Assembly (NCBI GenBank): GCA_050692915.1
Contig: JBOGVU010000003.1
Span: forward strand, 1-64,000
Reading direction: 5' to 3'
Origin: CALAEC01 sp050692915
GTDB taxonomy: Bacteria > Actinomycetota > UBA4738 > CALAEC01
Length of the DNA: 64,000 nt
Each line of letters opens with the position of its first letter. Position 1 is the first letter of the stretch. Positions 31,692 through 42,323 of this stretch are shown one piece after another. The notes below the pieces were generated by a model. The model was not told the origin of the DNA and ran no database searches. It saw only the letters and a program-made list of their open reading frames with translations. A program made the translations under genes and the position numbers.

Positions 31692-33977
31692 ATGGCCTCG
31701 GTGGGGACCATCGTCAAGCGGGTGCTCGTGGGGCGACAGGTGGCCTCATCCCGCCTGGAGCACACCCTCCTGCCCAAGGTCCTGGCGCTGCCGGTCTTCT
31801 CCTCGGACCCGCTCTCCTCGGTGGCCTACGCCACCGAGGAGATGATGATCGTCCTGGCCGTGGCAGGCGTGGGGGCGTTCAGCCTGATGCTCCCGATCGC
31901 CTCGGTCATCGCCGTGGTGCTGGCCATCGTCATCACCTCGTACCGGCAGACGGTCCGGGCCTACCCACAGGGAGGAGGCTCGTACATCGTGGCCCGCGAG
32001 AACCTGGGGACGATCCCGGGCCTGATCGCCGCGTCGGCGATCCTGCAGGACTACGTGCTCACGGTGGCGGTGAGCATCACCGCGGGGACCGTCGCCATCG
32101 TCTCCGCCGCCCCCGGGCTCGTCGACCAGCGGGTCCCTATCGCCCTCGCCCTGATCACGTTCATCGCCCTAGTGAACCTCCGGGGGGTGCGCGAGGCGGG
32201 GACCCTATTCGCCGTCCCCACGTACGGGTTCGTGGCCTGCGTGTTCGTCACCCTGATCGTCGGGCTCGTCCAATGCCTGGACGGGTGCCGCATGGCGGCC
32301 AGCGCGGACGAGGTGATCCACGCGGAGGGAGCGCTGGCGCTCTTCCTGGTCCTGAGGGCGTTCGCCTCGGGCTCCACCGCGCTCACGGGCGTCGAGGCGA
32401 TCGCCGACGGCGTCCAGGCGTTCCGGCGGCCTCAGTCCAGGAACGCCGCCGCCACCCTGGCCGTGATGGGGGTGATGTCGATCAGCATGTTCCTGGGCAT
32501 CACCTTCCTGGCCCGGGCCCTCCACGTGCGGGTGGCCGAGCACCTGGCTGGCGTGAAGTCGGTGCTGGCCCAGATCGGGGAGTCGGTGTTCGGCGGCGGG
32601 TTGATGTTCTACGTCCTCCAGGTGTTCACCGCGCTGATCCTGATCCTGGCCGCGAACACCGCCTACCAGGACTTCCCCAGGCTCTCCGCGATCCTGGCCC
32701 GCGACAGGTTCATGCCCAGCCAGTTCCGTAACCGCGGGGACCGGCTGGTCTTCTCCAACGGCATCGTGGTGCTCTCGGGCCTGGCGATGCTGCTGGTGTG
32801 GATCTTCGACGCCGATCTCACCAGCCTGATCCAGCTGTACGTGGTGGGCGTGTTCACTGCCTTCACCCTCTCCCAGGCGGGGATGGTCCGTCGGTGGGTG
32901 AGGCTCGGGGAGCCTGGCTGGCGGCGGAGCGCCATCATCAACGGGATCGGGGCGACCGCCACCGGCGTCGTCCTGGTCATCGTGGCGGTCACGAAGTTCG
33001 CGGGCGGCGCCTGGATCGTGATCTCCGCCATGCCGGTCATCGTCACATTCTTCCTCCTCATACACCGCCACTACACGCGCGTGGCACACGATCTCGATCG
33101 GGGCGCCGTGCGCTTCGGCGAGACCGGTGAGAACCACGTGGTTCTCGTGATGAAGACGTTCGACGCGTCTACCGTGGAGGCCCTCGGCTACGTCCGCTCG
33201 CTTCGGCCGGCCAGCCTCGTGGCTCTCTACGTGGGTGACGAGCAGCTCGACGATGCCCAGGCCCGATGGTCCGAGATCGCCAGAGAGGCTCCGCCCCTGA
33301 TCGCCCCGGGCCCCGGCCACCCCGTCGACGCCGTGATCCATCACATCCGGGGCATCCGCAGGGCGCCGCGGGACTTCATCACTGTGGTCATCCCCGAGCT
33401 GTTCCGGAGCCGCTCTTTGCTGGGCGCGGTGATGATGCCGGTGACGTTCCGCCTGAAGGTGCGCTTGCTCCGGGAGCCACAGGTCGTCATCACGGACGTC
33501 CCGGTGCTCGAGGAGGAGGGGCGCCCCGAGGGGGTGGACGTCCGTCCACTGATCCCCGAGCGGGTCGAGGCCCTGGTGTTCGTGGCCTCGCCACACGACG
33601 CAGCCGTGCGGGCCCTGAACTACGCGGAGTCCATGAACGCCCACGCGACCAGGGCAGTGTTCCTGGCCACGGAGCCCGAGGAGGCCCCGGAGGTCCTCCG
33701 CCGGTGGGCGGAGCGGGGGATCGGGGTGCGGCTCGACGTGGTGGAGGCCCCGTTCCGCGACCTGGGCCCGCCCCTGCTCGAGGAGGTTCGCCGCGTCACC
33801 GCGGACCCCGGGACCGTGGCCGTGGTCATCATCCCCGAGTTCCTGGTCACCAGGTGGTGGCATCGCCTCCTGCACAACAACAGGGCCCTGTTCATCAAGC
33901 GCCAGCTGCTTTTCGAGCCGCGGGTGATCCTGTCGAGCGTCCCGTACCAGCTGGGAGGTCCGAATGAATCGAGATGA
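31692..33977 (+). CDS. KimA-like APC-superfamily potassium permease (copy 1)
   Basis: This 761-residue protein has 12 membrane segments (about 40-460) and a long C-terminal cytoplasmic domain of USP-like fold. Motifs shared with B. subtilis KimA (YdaO), a H+-coupled K+ importer, include FSSDPLSSVAYATEE, SYRQTVRAYPQGGGSYIVA, ILQDYVLTVAVSITAG and NLRGVREAGTLFAVP. The tail holds NHVVLVMKTFDASTVEALGY, FITVVIPELF and LFEPRVILSSVP. KimA proteins are controlled by c-di-AMP through this region in Firmicutes; whether that holds here is unknown. It faces the trkA pair and its 3' end overlaps an HD-domain gene by 14 nt. A paralogue lies 3 kb away. Confidence 0.88.
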   Translation: MASVGTIVKRVLVGRQVASSRLEHTLLPKVLALPVFSSDPLSSVAYATEEMMIVLAVAGVGAFSLMLPIASVIAVVLAIVITSYRQTVRAYPQGGGSYIVARENLGTIPGLIAASAILQDYVLTVAVSITAGTVAIVSAAPGLVDQRVPIALALITFIALVNLRGVREAGTLFAVPTYGFVACVFVTLIVGLVQCLDGCRMAASADEVIHAEGALALFLVLRAFASGSTALTGVEAIADGVQAFRRPQSRNAAATLAVMGVMSISMFLGITFLARALHVRVAEHLAGVKSVLAQIGESVFGGGLMFYVLQVFTALILILAANTAYQDFPRLSAILARDRFMPSQFRNRGDRLVFSNGIVVLSGLAMLLVWIFDADLTSLIQLYVVGVFTAFTLSQAGMVRRWVRLGEPGWRRSAIINGIGATATGVVLVIVAVTKFAGGAWIVISAMPVIVTFFLLIHRHYTRVAHDLDRGAVRFGETGENHVVLVMKTFDASTVEALGYVRSLRPASLVALYVGDEQLDDAQARWSEIAREAPPLIAPGPGHPVDAVIHHIRGIRRAPRDFITVVIPELFRSRSLLGAVMMPVTFRLKVRLLREPQVVITDVPVLEEEGRPEGVDVRPLIPERVEALVFVASPHDAAVRALNYAESMNAHATRAVFLATEPEEAPEVLRRWAERGIGVRLDVVEAPFRDLGPPLLEEVRRVTADPGTVAVVIIPEFLVTRWWHRLLHNNRALFIKRQLLFEPRVILSSVPYQLGGPNESR

Positions 33978-34515
33978 AGCGGTGGCCTTCGTCCGGGGGA
34001 AGGCGGAGAAAGAGACGACCGTGCGCCATCTGATCAGCGTCGAGGGGGTGATGCGTCGGCTGGCCCGGCACTTCGGCGAGGACGAGGATATGTGGGGCCT
34101 GACCGGCCTGTTCCACGACCTCGACCAGGATCAGACGCACGAGGACCCCGAGAGGCACGCCAACCTGGCCGCCGAGTGGCTCCGCGAGGCGGGGGTCGAC
34201 GATGGGATCGTGAACGGCGTGCTGGCGCACGCTCACGAGCGCTACCGGACCGACCGGATGTCGCAAGCGGTCGTGCACGCCGACGCGGTGGCGGGGCTCC
34301 TCGTGGCCGCGGCACTGGTTCGCCCGGAGAAGGCGAACGGGATGAAGGTGTCCTCGGTGCGGAAGAAGCTGAAGGACAAGGCGTTCGCTCCCGGCGTGAA
34401 CAGAGAGGAGATCACCGAGGCTGAGGACCGCCTCGGCCTGGAGCTGGAGGAGTTCCTGGCGCTCGGTATCGAGGGGCTCCAGTCTGTGGCGGCGGAGATC
34501 GACCTGGCGCCCTGA
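33964..34515 (+). CDS. HD-domain phosphohydrolase-like protein
   Basis: This is a 183-residue soluble protein. HLISVEGVMRRLARHF, then LTGLFHDLDQDQTHEDPERH, then VLAHAHERY give the H...HD...H...D-type ligand set of the HD superfamily, which hydrolyses phosphomonoesters, dNTPs or cyclic nucleotides. The ATG at 33964 is inside the end of the KimA-like gene, so the two are coupled. That invites the idea of a nucleotide turnover role linked to K+ uptake, but the substrate cannot be read. The short DUF-like tail (KKLKDKAFAPGVNREEI) is common in uncharacterised HDIG proteins. Confidence 0.82.
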   Translation: MNRDEAVAFVRGKAEKETTVRHLISVEGVMRRLARHFGEDEDMWGLTGLFHDLDQDQTHEDPERHANLAAEWLREAGVDDGIVNGVLAHAHERYRTDRMSQAVVHADAVAGLLVAAALVRPEKANGMKVSSVRKKLKDKAFAPGVNREEITEAEDRLGLELEEFLALGIEGLQSVAAEIDLAP

Positions 34516-34518
34516 TCC

Positions 34519-35211
34519 TCAGTCCGGCTCGGGATCGGGGCGCCAGCGGTAGCCGAGGCCGGGCTCGGTGACGACGAAACGAGGGCGGCTCGGATCGTCC
34601 GCGAGTTTGCGGCGGAGGGCTCGAACGTAGATCCGGACGTAGTGCGTCTCGGCGAGGTACCCGGGACCCCACACCTTTGTCAGGAGCCACCGATGGGTGA
34701 GCAGCTTCCCGGGGTTCGTGACGAAGGCCTCCAGGAGTCGCAGCTCGGTGGGCGTGAGCCGGACGTCCGTGCCGTCCAGGGTGACCAGGCGACGGGACAA
34801 GTCGACCTCGAGCTCGCCGAACCGAAGGCGAGGCGCGGGCGGCTCCGGGTGGGCCCGCCGCTCCACGGCGCGCATCCTGGCCAGGAGCTCGCCCATGGAG
34901 AACGGCTTCGTGACGTAGTCGTCGGCGCCGGCATCGAGGGCCTCGATCTTGTCCTGCTGGGCATCGCGGACGGACAGCACCAGGATCGGCACGTCGGTGA
35001 AGGCCCGCAGTCGGCGGATCACCTCGTGGCCGTCGATGCCCGGAAGGCTGAGGTCCAGGATCACCAGGTCGAAGGCCGCGCCCCCCGCCGCGTCGAGAGC
35101 GGTCTCCCCGTTCCCCGCGGTGGCGACCTCGTAGCCCCGTCCCCGGAGGTTGGTCCGGACGGCCCGGAGGATCTGCGGGTCGTCGTCGACGACGAGGATC
35201 CGCTGACTCAA
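34519..35211 (-). CDS. KdpE-like response regulator
   Basis: This 230-residue OmpR-family regulator has a receiver domain with acidic pocket VVDDDP (Asp9-11) and phospho-acceptor Asp53 in LVILDLSLPGIDG. Lys is in YVTKPFSMGELLARM. A winged helix follows from about residue 130 (DVRLTPTELRLLEAF, THYVRIYVRALRRKLADDP). THRWLLTKVWG and RALRRKL resemble KdpE. The TTG start lies in the stop of the sensor kinase (TTGA), with GGAGG 6 nt upstream. There is no kdpFABC in the window. It is convergent with the HD gene, so the KimA-like genes on either side are the likely targets. Confidence 0.9.
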   Translation of the reverse strand: MSQRILVVDDDPQILRAVRTNLRGRGYEVATAGNGETALDAAGGAAFDLVILDLSLPGIDGHEVIRRLRAFTDVPILVLSVRDAQQDKIEALDAGADDYVTKPFSMGELLARMRAVERRAHPEPPAPRLRFGELEVDLSRRLVTLDGTDVRLTPTELRLLEAFVTNPGKLLTHRWLLTKVWGPGYLAETHYVRIYVRALRRKLADDPSRPRFVVTEPGLGYRWRPDPEPD

Positions 35212-36662
35212 TCTCGGCCTCCGAGCGGCAGCCGGAGGATCACCGCGGTTCCCCCACCCGGCGCCTCCTCGATCCGGATGGTCCCCCCGTGGGCGGTCAC
35301 GACCGCGTGGGCGATGGCCAGGCCGAGCCCGGTGGCCGAGCCCTCCCGGTCCCCCCGGGCGAAGGGCTCGAACGCGGAGGCCCGGTCCTCGGGGGGGATC
35401 CCGGGGCCCTGATCCGCGATTCGGACCTGGACGGTGTCCTCCCACCGAGCCGCCTGCACCAGGATCCGGGAACCGGAGGGGCTGAACTTCGCCGCGTTCT
35501 CGAGGATGTTCGTGAGCGCCTGATCCACCTGCACCACATCCATCCGGACCTCGGGCAGGTCATCGCGGAGACGCAGGTCCACCGTGTGGCCCTGAAGGAC
35601 CGGCTCCATCCGCCCGACGACCCCTTCGATCAGCTCGTCGACCGCCGCCGGCCGCTTCGAGGGGGTGAGGGCGCCGGCGCGGAGGCGCGAAAGGTCCAGG
35701 AGGTTCCCCACCAGCCGGTTGAGGCGGTCCGCCTCCTGCCGGATCGTCTCCAGGAGGTCGCGCCGCTCGTCGGCACTGAACTCGGCCTCGCGGTCGAGGA
35801 GGCCGGTCACCGAGGCGGTGATGGAGGCGAGCGGCGTCCGGAGGTCGTGCGTCACGGACTGGAGCAGGGCCGCCCGGAGACGGCTTCGCTCCGCATCGAC
35901 CTGGGCGTCCCGGGCCAGGCCGGCGAGCCGCGTCCCCTCGAGGGCCAGGGCCAGCTGCGCGGCGAACGTCTTGATGAGGTGTCGTTCGCCGTCGCCCAGT
36001 GGCTCGCCGTTCGACCCTTGGTACGTGCGGATCGAGCCGATGCGATCGTCGCCGACGACGATGGGGAACTCCTCTGGAGGCGCGGGACCTGGAGAGCGTC
36101 CCACTCGGGCCACGACCTCCCCGTCCCGATCCATGCGCACCTCATACGCGGCGACGCCGGTCGATCGAACCAGGGCCCGTCCGAATATCTTCAGCACGGT
36201 CTCGGTGGACTCGCCGGAGATGAGCCGGGTGCCGAGGTACTGCAGAAGCCGAGCTTCATGCTCGCGGCGCTCGGCTCGGCGCCGCTGGGCCGTGACCCGG
36301 GAGACCAGCGCCCCCACCACCGCGGCCACGAGGAGGAACACCACGAGGGCCACGAGATCCTCGGTCTTCCCCACGGTGAACGTCCCCACCGGTGGGGTGA
36401 AGAAGAAGTTCAGTGCCAGGAACGAGAGGATCGATGCAACCAAGCCGGCCTGGTACCCACCGACCAGGACGGACGCGGTGACCGCAAGCACGAAGGCGAG
36501 CGCGGCCGTGGCCGACGTGACTCGGAACGGCAGTGCCGCCATCGCCGTGACCAGCCCGGGGAGGCCCACAGCGGGCCCCCAGACCCGGATCCAGTACGGC
36601 CAGCCGTCCGGGACGTACCTCCGCACGCCCCCAGTTTCGGCGCACTCCTGCCCGACCGCCAC
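35208..36662 (-). CDS. KdpD-like sensor histidine kinase lacking the N-terminal KdpD domain
   Basis: The product is 484 residues. Four membrane segments at about 25-120 include NFFFTPPVGTFTVGKTED, the DUF4118 sensor module of KdpD. A GAF-like region follows (160-255), then HisKA with His272 in QSVTHDLRTPLASI, and HATPase_c with ENAAKFSP, DQGPGIPPED and GSATGLGLAIAHAV. The roughly 370-residue N-terminal KdpD/USP part of the E. coli protein is absent. The start may be GTG at 36662 or GTG at 36626; neither has a strong ribosome binding site. It is coupled to the KdpE-like gene. In full-length KdpD this membrane part helps sense K+ and osmotic state. Confidence 0.9.
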   Translation of the reverse strand: MAVGQECAETGGVRRYVPDGWPYWIRVWGPAVGLPGLVTAMAALPFRVTSATAALAFVLAVTASVLVGGYQAGLVASILSFLALNFFFTPPVGTFTVGKTEDLVALVVFLLVAAVVGALVSRVTAQRRRAERREHEARLLQYLGTRLISGESTETVLKIFGRALVRSTGVAAYEVRMDRDGEVVARVGRSPGPAPPEEFPIVVGDDRIGSIRTYQGSNGEPLGDGERHLIKTFAAQLALALEGTRLAGLARDAQVDAERSRLRAALLQSVTHDLRTPLASITASVTGLLDREAEFSADERRDLLETIRQEADRLNRLVGNLLDLSRLRAGALTPSKRPAAVDELIEGVVGRMEPVLQGHTVDLRLRDDLPEVRMDVVQVDQALTNILENAAKFSPSGSRILVQAARWEDTVQVRIADQGPGIPPEDRASAFEPFARGDREGSATGLGLAIAHAVVTAHGGTIRIEEAPGGGTAVILRLPLGGRD

Positions 36663-36667
36663 CGACG

Positions 36668-36721
36668 TTTACCGGATCCTTACGCCGGTCGGCTTCCTCT
36701 TGACCGCGCCTTTACCGGATC
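36668..36721. promoter_or_regulatory. Direct repeats TTTACCGGATC between kinase and permease
   Basis: The 11-mer TTTACCGGATC occurs at 36668-36678 and 36711-36721, 43 bp apart (about four helical turns), in the divergent region between the KdpD-like gene and the small membrane protein/KimA-like genes. Paired direct repeats are typical for OmpR-family regulators. This is a candidate KdpE-like binding site. Confidence 0.5.
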
Positions 36722-36771
36722 GAGCCGAGGCTACCGAGAGTGACGAGTGGCGCGATGACACGGGGGCCGGC

Positions 36772-36954
36772 GTGATCGTCGGCCTCCTGCTCGGGTTCAT
36801 CCTCGGGCTGGCGGTCGCCCCTGCGCTCCGGTCATGGGTCCTGTGGCGGGAGTACGAGGAGGCTCGCAGCGAGGCCCGGCTGTACGAGGAGACCCTCCGG
36901 AGGATGCGGCCCGACGGGCCCGCTAGCGGATGGCCACGACCGGCTCGGTCCTGA
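36772..36954 (+). CDS. Small single-pass membrane protein
   Basis: The predicted 60-residue peptide has a GTG start, a membrane helix IVGLLLGFILGLAVAPALRS and a charged helical tail (REYEEARSEARLYEETLRRM) that could form a coiled coil. The tail overlaps the start of the second KimA-like gene by 25 nt, which would couple translation. A GGGGG stretch precedes the GTG but is weak. The composition is protein-like, yet no homologue is known to me. It could be a small subunit for the permease, as KdpF is for KdpA; that is speculation. Confidence 0.5.
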   Translation: MIVGLLLGFILGLAVAPALRSWVLWREYEEARSEARLYEETLRRMRPDGPASGWPRPARS

Positions 36955-39197
36955 AGCGAGCGCTGGTCGGCCGGGCCCTGTCGTCCCGGAGCCTGGAGCA
37001 TCAGCTGCTGCCGAAGACGCTCGCGCTTCCCGTCTTCTCCTCCGACCCTCTTTCCTCGAACGCCTACGCCACCGAGGAGATGATGTTGGTCCTGGTGCTG
37101 GCCGGCACCGGGGCGCTCAGCCTGATGCTCCCCCTCGCGGTCCTGATCGCCCTGGTGCTGGCGATCGTGGTCACCTCGTACCGGCAGACCGTCCGGGCCT
37201 ATCCTTCCGGGGGCGGCTCCTACATCGTGGCCCACGAGAACCTCGGCAGGCTCCCGGGGGTGATCGCCGCCTCCGCGCTCCTCAGCGACTACGTCCTCAC
37301 GGTCTCCGTGAGTATCGCCGCGGGCGTCCTGGCCATCACCTCTGCAGCCCCGTCCCTGGCGCAGAACAAGGTGGCCCTGTCGCTGGGCTTCATCGCCCTG
37401 GTAGCGACGGCCAACCTCCGGGGGGTGAAGGAGGCCGGGACGCTTTTCGCCCTTCCCACGTACGGGTTCGTGATCACCGTGTACGTCCTTCTGGTGACCG
37501 GGCTGGTGGAATGCCTGAACGGGTGTCCGAGGGCGGCCACCGCTGACCTGCCGATCGAGGAGGCCGAGGCTCTGACCCTGTTCCTGATCCTTCGGGCGTT
37601 CGCTTCAGGTTCGACCGCACTAACCGGCGTCGAGGCCATCTCGAACGGCGTCCAAGCGTTCCGGAGGCCTCAGTCCCGAAACGCGGCGACCACGCTGACG
37701 ATGATGGCCACGATGACGATCGGCATGTTCCTCGGCATCACGGCGCTGGCCCGCGCCATCCACGTCCGGACGAACGAGGAGATCGCCCTGTCGAGGTCGG
37801 TGCTCTCCCAGATCGGGGAGACGGTGTTCGGCGGCGATGCTCTCATGTACTACGTGCTCCAGGCGTTCACCGCCGGGATCCTGATCCTGGCGGCGAACAC
37901 CGCGTACCAGGACTTTCCGCGGCTCTCGGCCATCCTGGCTCGAGACCGCTTCATGCCCCGCCAGCTCATCAACCGCGGGGATCGACTGGTGTTCTCGAAC
38001 GGGATCGTGGTCCTGTCGGTCCTGGCGGGGCTGCTGATCTGGGCCTTCGATGCGAACCTCACCCGGCTGATCCAGCTCTACCTCATCGGGGTGTTCACGG
38101 CATTCACGCTCTCGCAAGCGGGCATGGTCCGCCGGTGGCTGCGGCTCCGCGAGCCGGGGTGGAAGCGGAGCGCGGTCATAAACGGGGTCGGCGCGGCGGC
38201 CACTGGGATCGTTCTGATGATCATCACGATCACCAAGTTCCGGACCGGCGCGTGGATCGTCATCTCGGCCATGCCGGTGTTCATCCTCCTGATGCTGCTG
38301 GTGGAGCGGCACTACCGGTCGGTGGAGCACCAGCTTCGGCGGGGAACCGTCCGCATCGGAGACGTTGGCGCGAATAAGGTGGTGCTGGTCCTGACCGACA
38401 TCGACGCCGCGGCCACCGAAGCGCTCGGGTACATCCGCTCTTTCCGGCCCGATGAGGCTCACGCGGTCTACGTGGGTACCCGACCTCGAGAGGAGGCCAG
38501 GGTCCTGTGGGACGGGGTGGCCCGAGGTGGGCCGGCGCTATCGTTCCCACATGGGGCTGGCGCGGTCGATGCGGTCCTGCGCTTCGTGCGGGCCATCCCC
38601 CGAGCGCAGAACGACTTCGTGACGGTGATCATCCCGGAGCTGTTCAGCAAGCGCTCGCTCCTGCAGGCGGTCCGACGGCCGGTGACGTTCCGGCTCAAGG
38701 TGCGCCTCCTCCGGGAGCCGGGGGTGGTGGTGACGGACGTGCCGGTGGTGCTCCAGGACGGGCAGCTCAACGACGATGCCAGGCCCCTGATCCCGGAACG
38801 GATCGTGGCCCTTGTGTTCGTGTCGAGCGCGCACGACGCCACGGTCCGGGCCGTGAACTACGCGCGCTCGCTCAGGGCCGCCGAGACCAGGGCCGTGTCC
38901 GTGGCCCTCGATGAGGAAGAGGTCCCGGACCTCATGCGCCGCTGGGCGGAGCTCGGCATGGGGATCCCGCTCGATGTGGTCGAGGCCCCGTTCCGCGACC
39001 TGGGCCCGCCGGTCCTGGATGAGGTGCGACGAGTGACCCAGGATCCGGAGGCGGTGGCCGCGGTGGTGATGCCGGAGTTCGTGGTCCGCCGCTGGTGGCA
39101 CCCCATCCTGCACAACAACCGGGCCCTGTTCATGAAGCAGCTGCTCCTGTTCGAGCCCCGGGTCATCCTGTCGAGCGTTCCGTTCCCCCTGGAGTGA
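36930..39197 (+). CDS. KimA-like APC-superfamily potassium permease (copy 2)
   Basis: This 755-residue paralogue is collinear with the gene at 31692 over its whole length. It shares FSSDPLSSNAYATEE, SYRQTVRAYPSGGGSYIVA, LTGVEAISNGVQAFRRPQSR, and the C-terminal FVTVIIPELF and LFEPRVILSSVP. The 12 membrane segments are followed by the same USP-like cytoplasmic domain. It lies divergently from the KdpDE-like genes, which makes it the best candidate for their control, while copy 1 is paired with the RCK genes. The 3' end overlaps the convergent dedA gene by 35 nt. Confidence 0.88.
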   Translation: MATTGSVLKRALVGRALSSRSLEHQLLPKTLALPVFSSDPLSSNAYATEEMMLVLVLAGTGALSLMLPLAVLIALVLAIVVTSYRQTVRAYPSGGGSYIVAHENLGRLPGVIAASALLSDYVLTVSVSIAAGVLAITSAAPSLAQNKVALSLGFIALVATANLRGVKEAGTLFALPTYGFVITVYVLLVTGLVECLNGCPRAATADLPIEEAEALTLFLILRAFASGSTALTGVEAISNGVQAFRRPQSRNAATTLTMMATMTIGMFLGITALARAIHVRTNEEIALSRSVLSQIGETVFGGDALMYYVLQAFTAGILILAANTAYQDFPRLSAILARDRFMPRQLINRGDRLVFSNGIVVLSVLAGLLIWAFDANLTRLIQLYLIGVFTAFTLSQAGMVRRWLRLREPGWKRSAVINGVGAAATGIVLMIITITKFRTGAWIVISAMPVFILLMLLVERHYRSVEHQLRRGTVRIGDVGANKVVLVLTDIDAAATEALGYIRSFRPDEAHAVYVGTRPREEARVLWDGVARGGPALSFPHGAGAVDAVLRFVRAIPRAQNDFVTVIIPELFSKRSLLQAVRRPVTFRLKVRLLREPGVVVTDVPVVLQDGQLNDDARPLIPERIVALVFVSSAHDATVRAVNYARSLRAAETRAVSVALDEEEVPDLMRRWAELGMGIPLDVVEAPFRDLGPPVLDEVRRVTQDPEAVAAVVMPEFVVRRWWHPILHNNRALFMKQLLLFEPRVILSSVPFPLE

Positions 39198-39822
39198 CCG
39201 GGTCCGACGACCTTGCCTCGGCACGGCGGGCCCGGTAGCGCCGGAACAGCCACCAGGCGATCACGGCGACGGTGATCCCGGCGATGGCCCAGCTGATCGG
39301 GTCGCCGTACCGGAGGAAGGCCTCCCAGTTCTCGCCGAGCAGGAGGCCTGCCCACGTCAATGCGAACGTCCACGGGAGACAGCCCAGGAAGGTGTACAGC
39401 GTGAACTTCCAGAAGTTCATCCTGGCGACGCCGGCCGGAAGGGAGATGAACGTGCGGATCACCGGCAGGAGCCTGGACACGAACACGGCCACCTCGCCCC
39501 GACGCTCGAACCAGTCGTGGGCCCGGTCCAGCTCGTGCTCGCGGAGGAAGATGTACCGGCCCCACCGGTTGATCAGCGGCCGGCCCCCCACGTACCCGAC
39601 CCAGTACGCCAGCCACGAGCCGACCACGTTGGCGATCGTGCCGATCATCGCCACCCAGAAGAAGTCGAGATCGCCGCGGGAGACCAGGAACCCCCCGAAC
39701 ACCATGGTGACCTCGGAGGGGATCGGGATGCACGCGGACTCGAGCAACATCAGGACGAACACGGCCTGGTAGCCGTACTCGCCGAGATAGGTGGTGATGA
39801 CGTGCTCAAGCCACTCGAGCAT
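39163..39822 (-). CDS. DedA-family membrane protein
   Basis: This 219-residue integral membrane protein of the DedA/VTT superfamily has ESACIPIPSEVTMVFGGFLV with the conserved Glu and Pro-Ile-Pro, GSWLAYWVGYVGGR, and FVSRLLPVIRTFISLPAGVARM with the catalytically important arginines. Members move undecaprenyl phosphate or other phospholipids across the membrane and affect membrane potential. Minus-strand TAGGCT (39837-39832) ends 9 nt before the ATG, a leaderless pattern. The last 35 nt overlap the KimA-like gene on the other strand. Confidence 0.92.
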   Translation of the reverse strand: MLEWLEHVITTYLGEYGYQAVFVLMLLESACIPIPSEVTMVFGGFLVSRGDLDFFWVAMIGTIANVVGSWLAYWVGYVGGRPLINRWGRYIFLREHELDRAHDWFERRGEVAVFVSRLLPVIRTFISLPAGVARMNFWKFTLYTFLGCLPWTFALTWAGLLLGENWEAFLRYGDPISWAIAGITVAVIAWWLFRRYRARRAEARSSDPVTPGGTERSTG

Positions 39823-39831
39823 GGGCCAGCC

Positions 39832-39837
39832 AGCCTA
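39832..39837 (-). promoter_or_regulatory. -10 hexamer TAGGCT for dedA
   Basis: TAGGCT on the minus strand ends 9 nt before the dedA ATG at 39822, with no ribosome binding site. The same hexamer serves sodX. Confidence 0.4.
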
Positions 39838-39969
39838 CATGACGGTTCTCGTCGCCACCGCGCGCTACCATTGCGGCCATCCGGGGAACAAAGAAGGTGC
39901 TCAACACGTTCCATCGCTCAGCCGAAAACTTGACATACTCCCCCGCCGAAGTGTAGAGAGGCGCGTTCC

Positions 39970-42303
<2,334 letters not shown>

Positions 42304-42323
42304 TGGCGGGCGCCGCGTAGCCG

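Noticed and set aside
31692..39197. Recent tandem duplication of the KimA-like genes
   Set aside because: The proteins are collinear and similar but differ at many positions, and unrelated genes lie between them. This is an old paralogous pair, not a recent repeat.
39930..39959. TTGACA-TAGAGA promoter for topA
   Set aside because: The -35 is perfect, but using the -10 at 39954 would start transcription about 4 nt before the ATG and remove the good GAGAGG ribosome binding site. The promoter is probably elsewhere.
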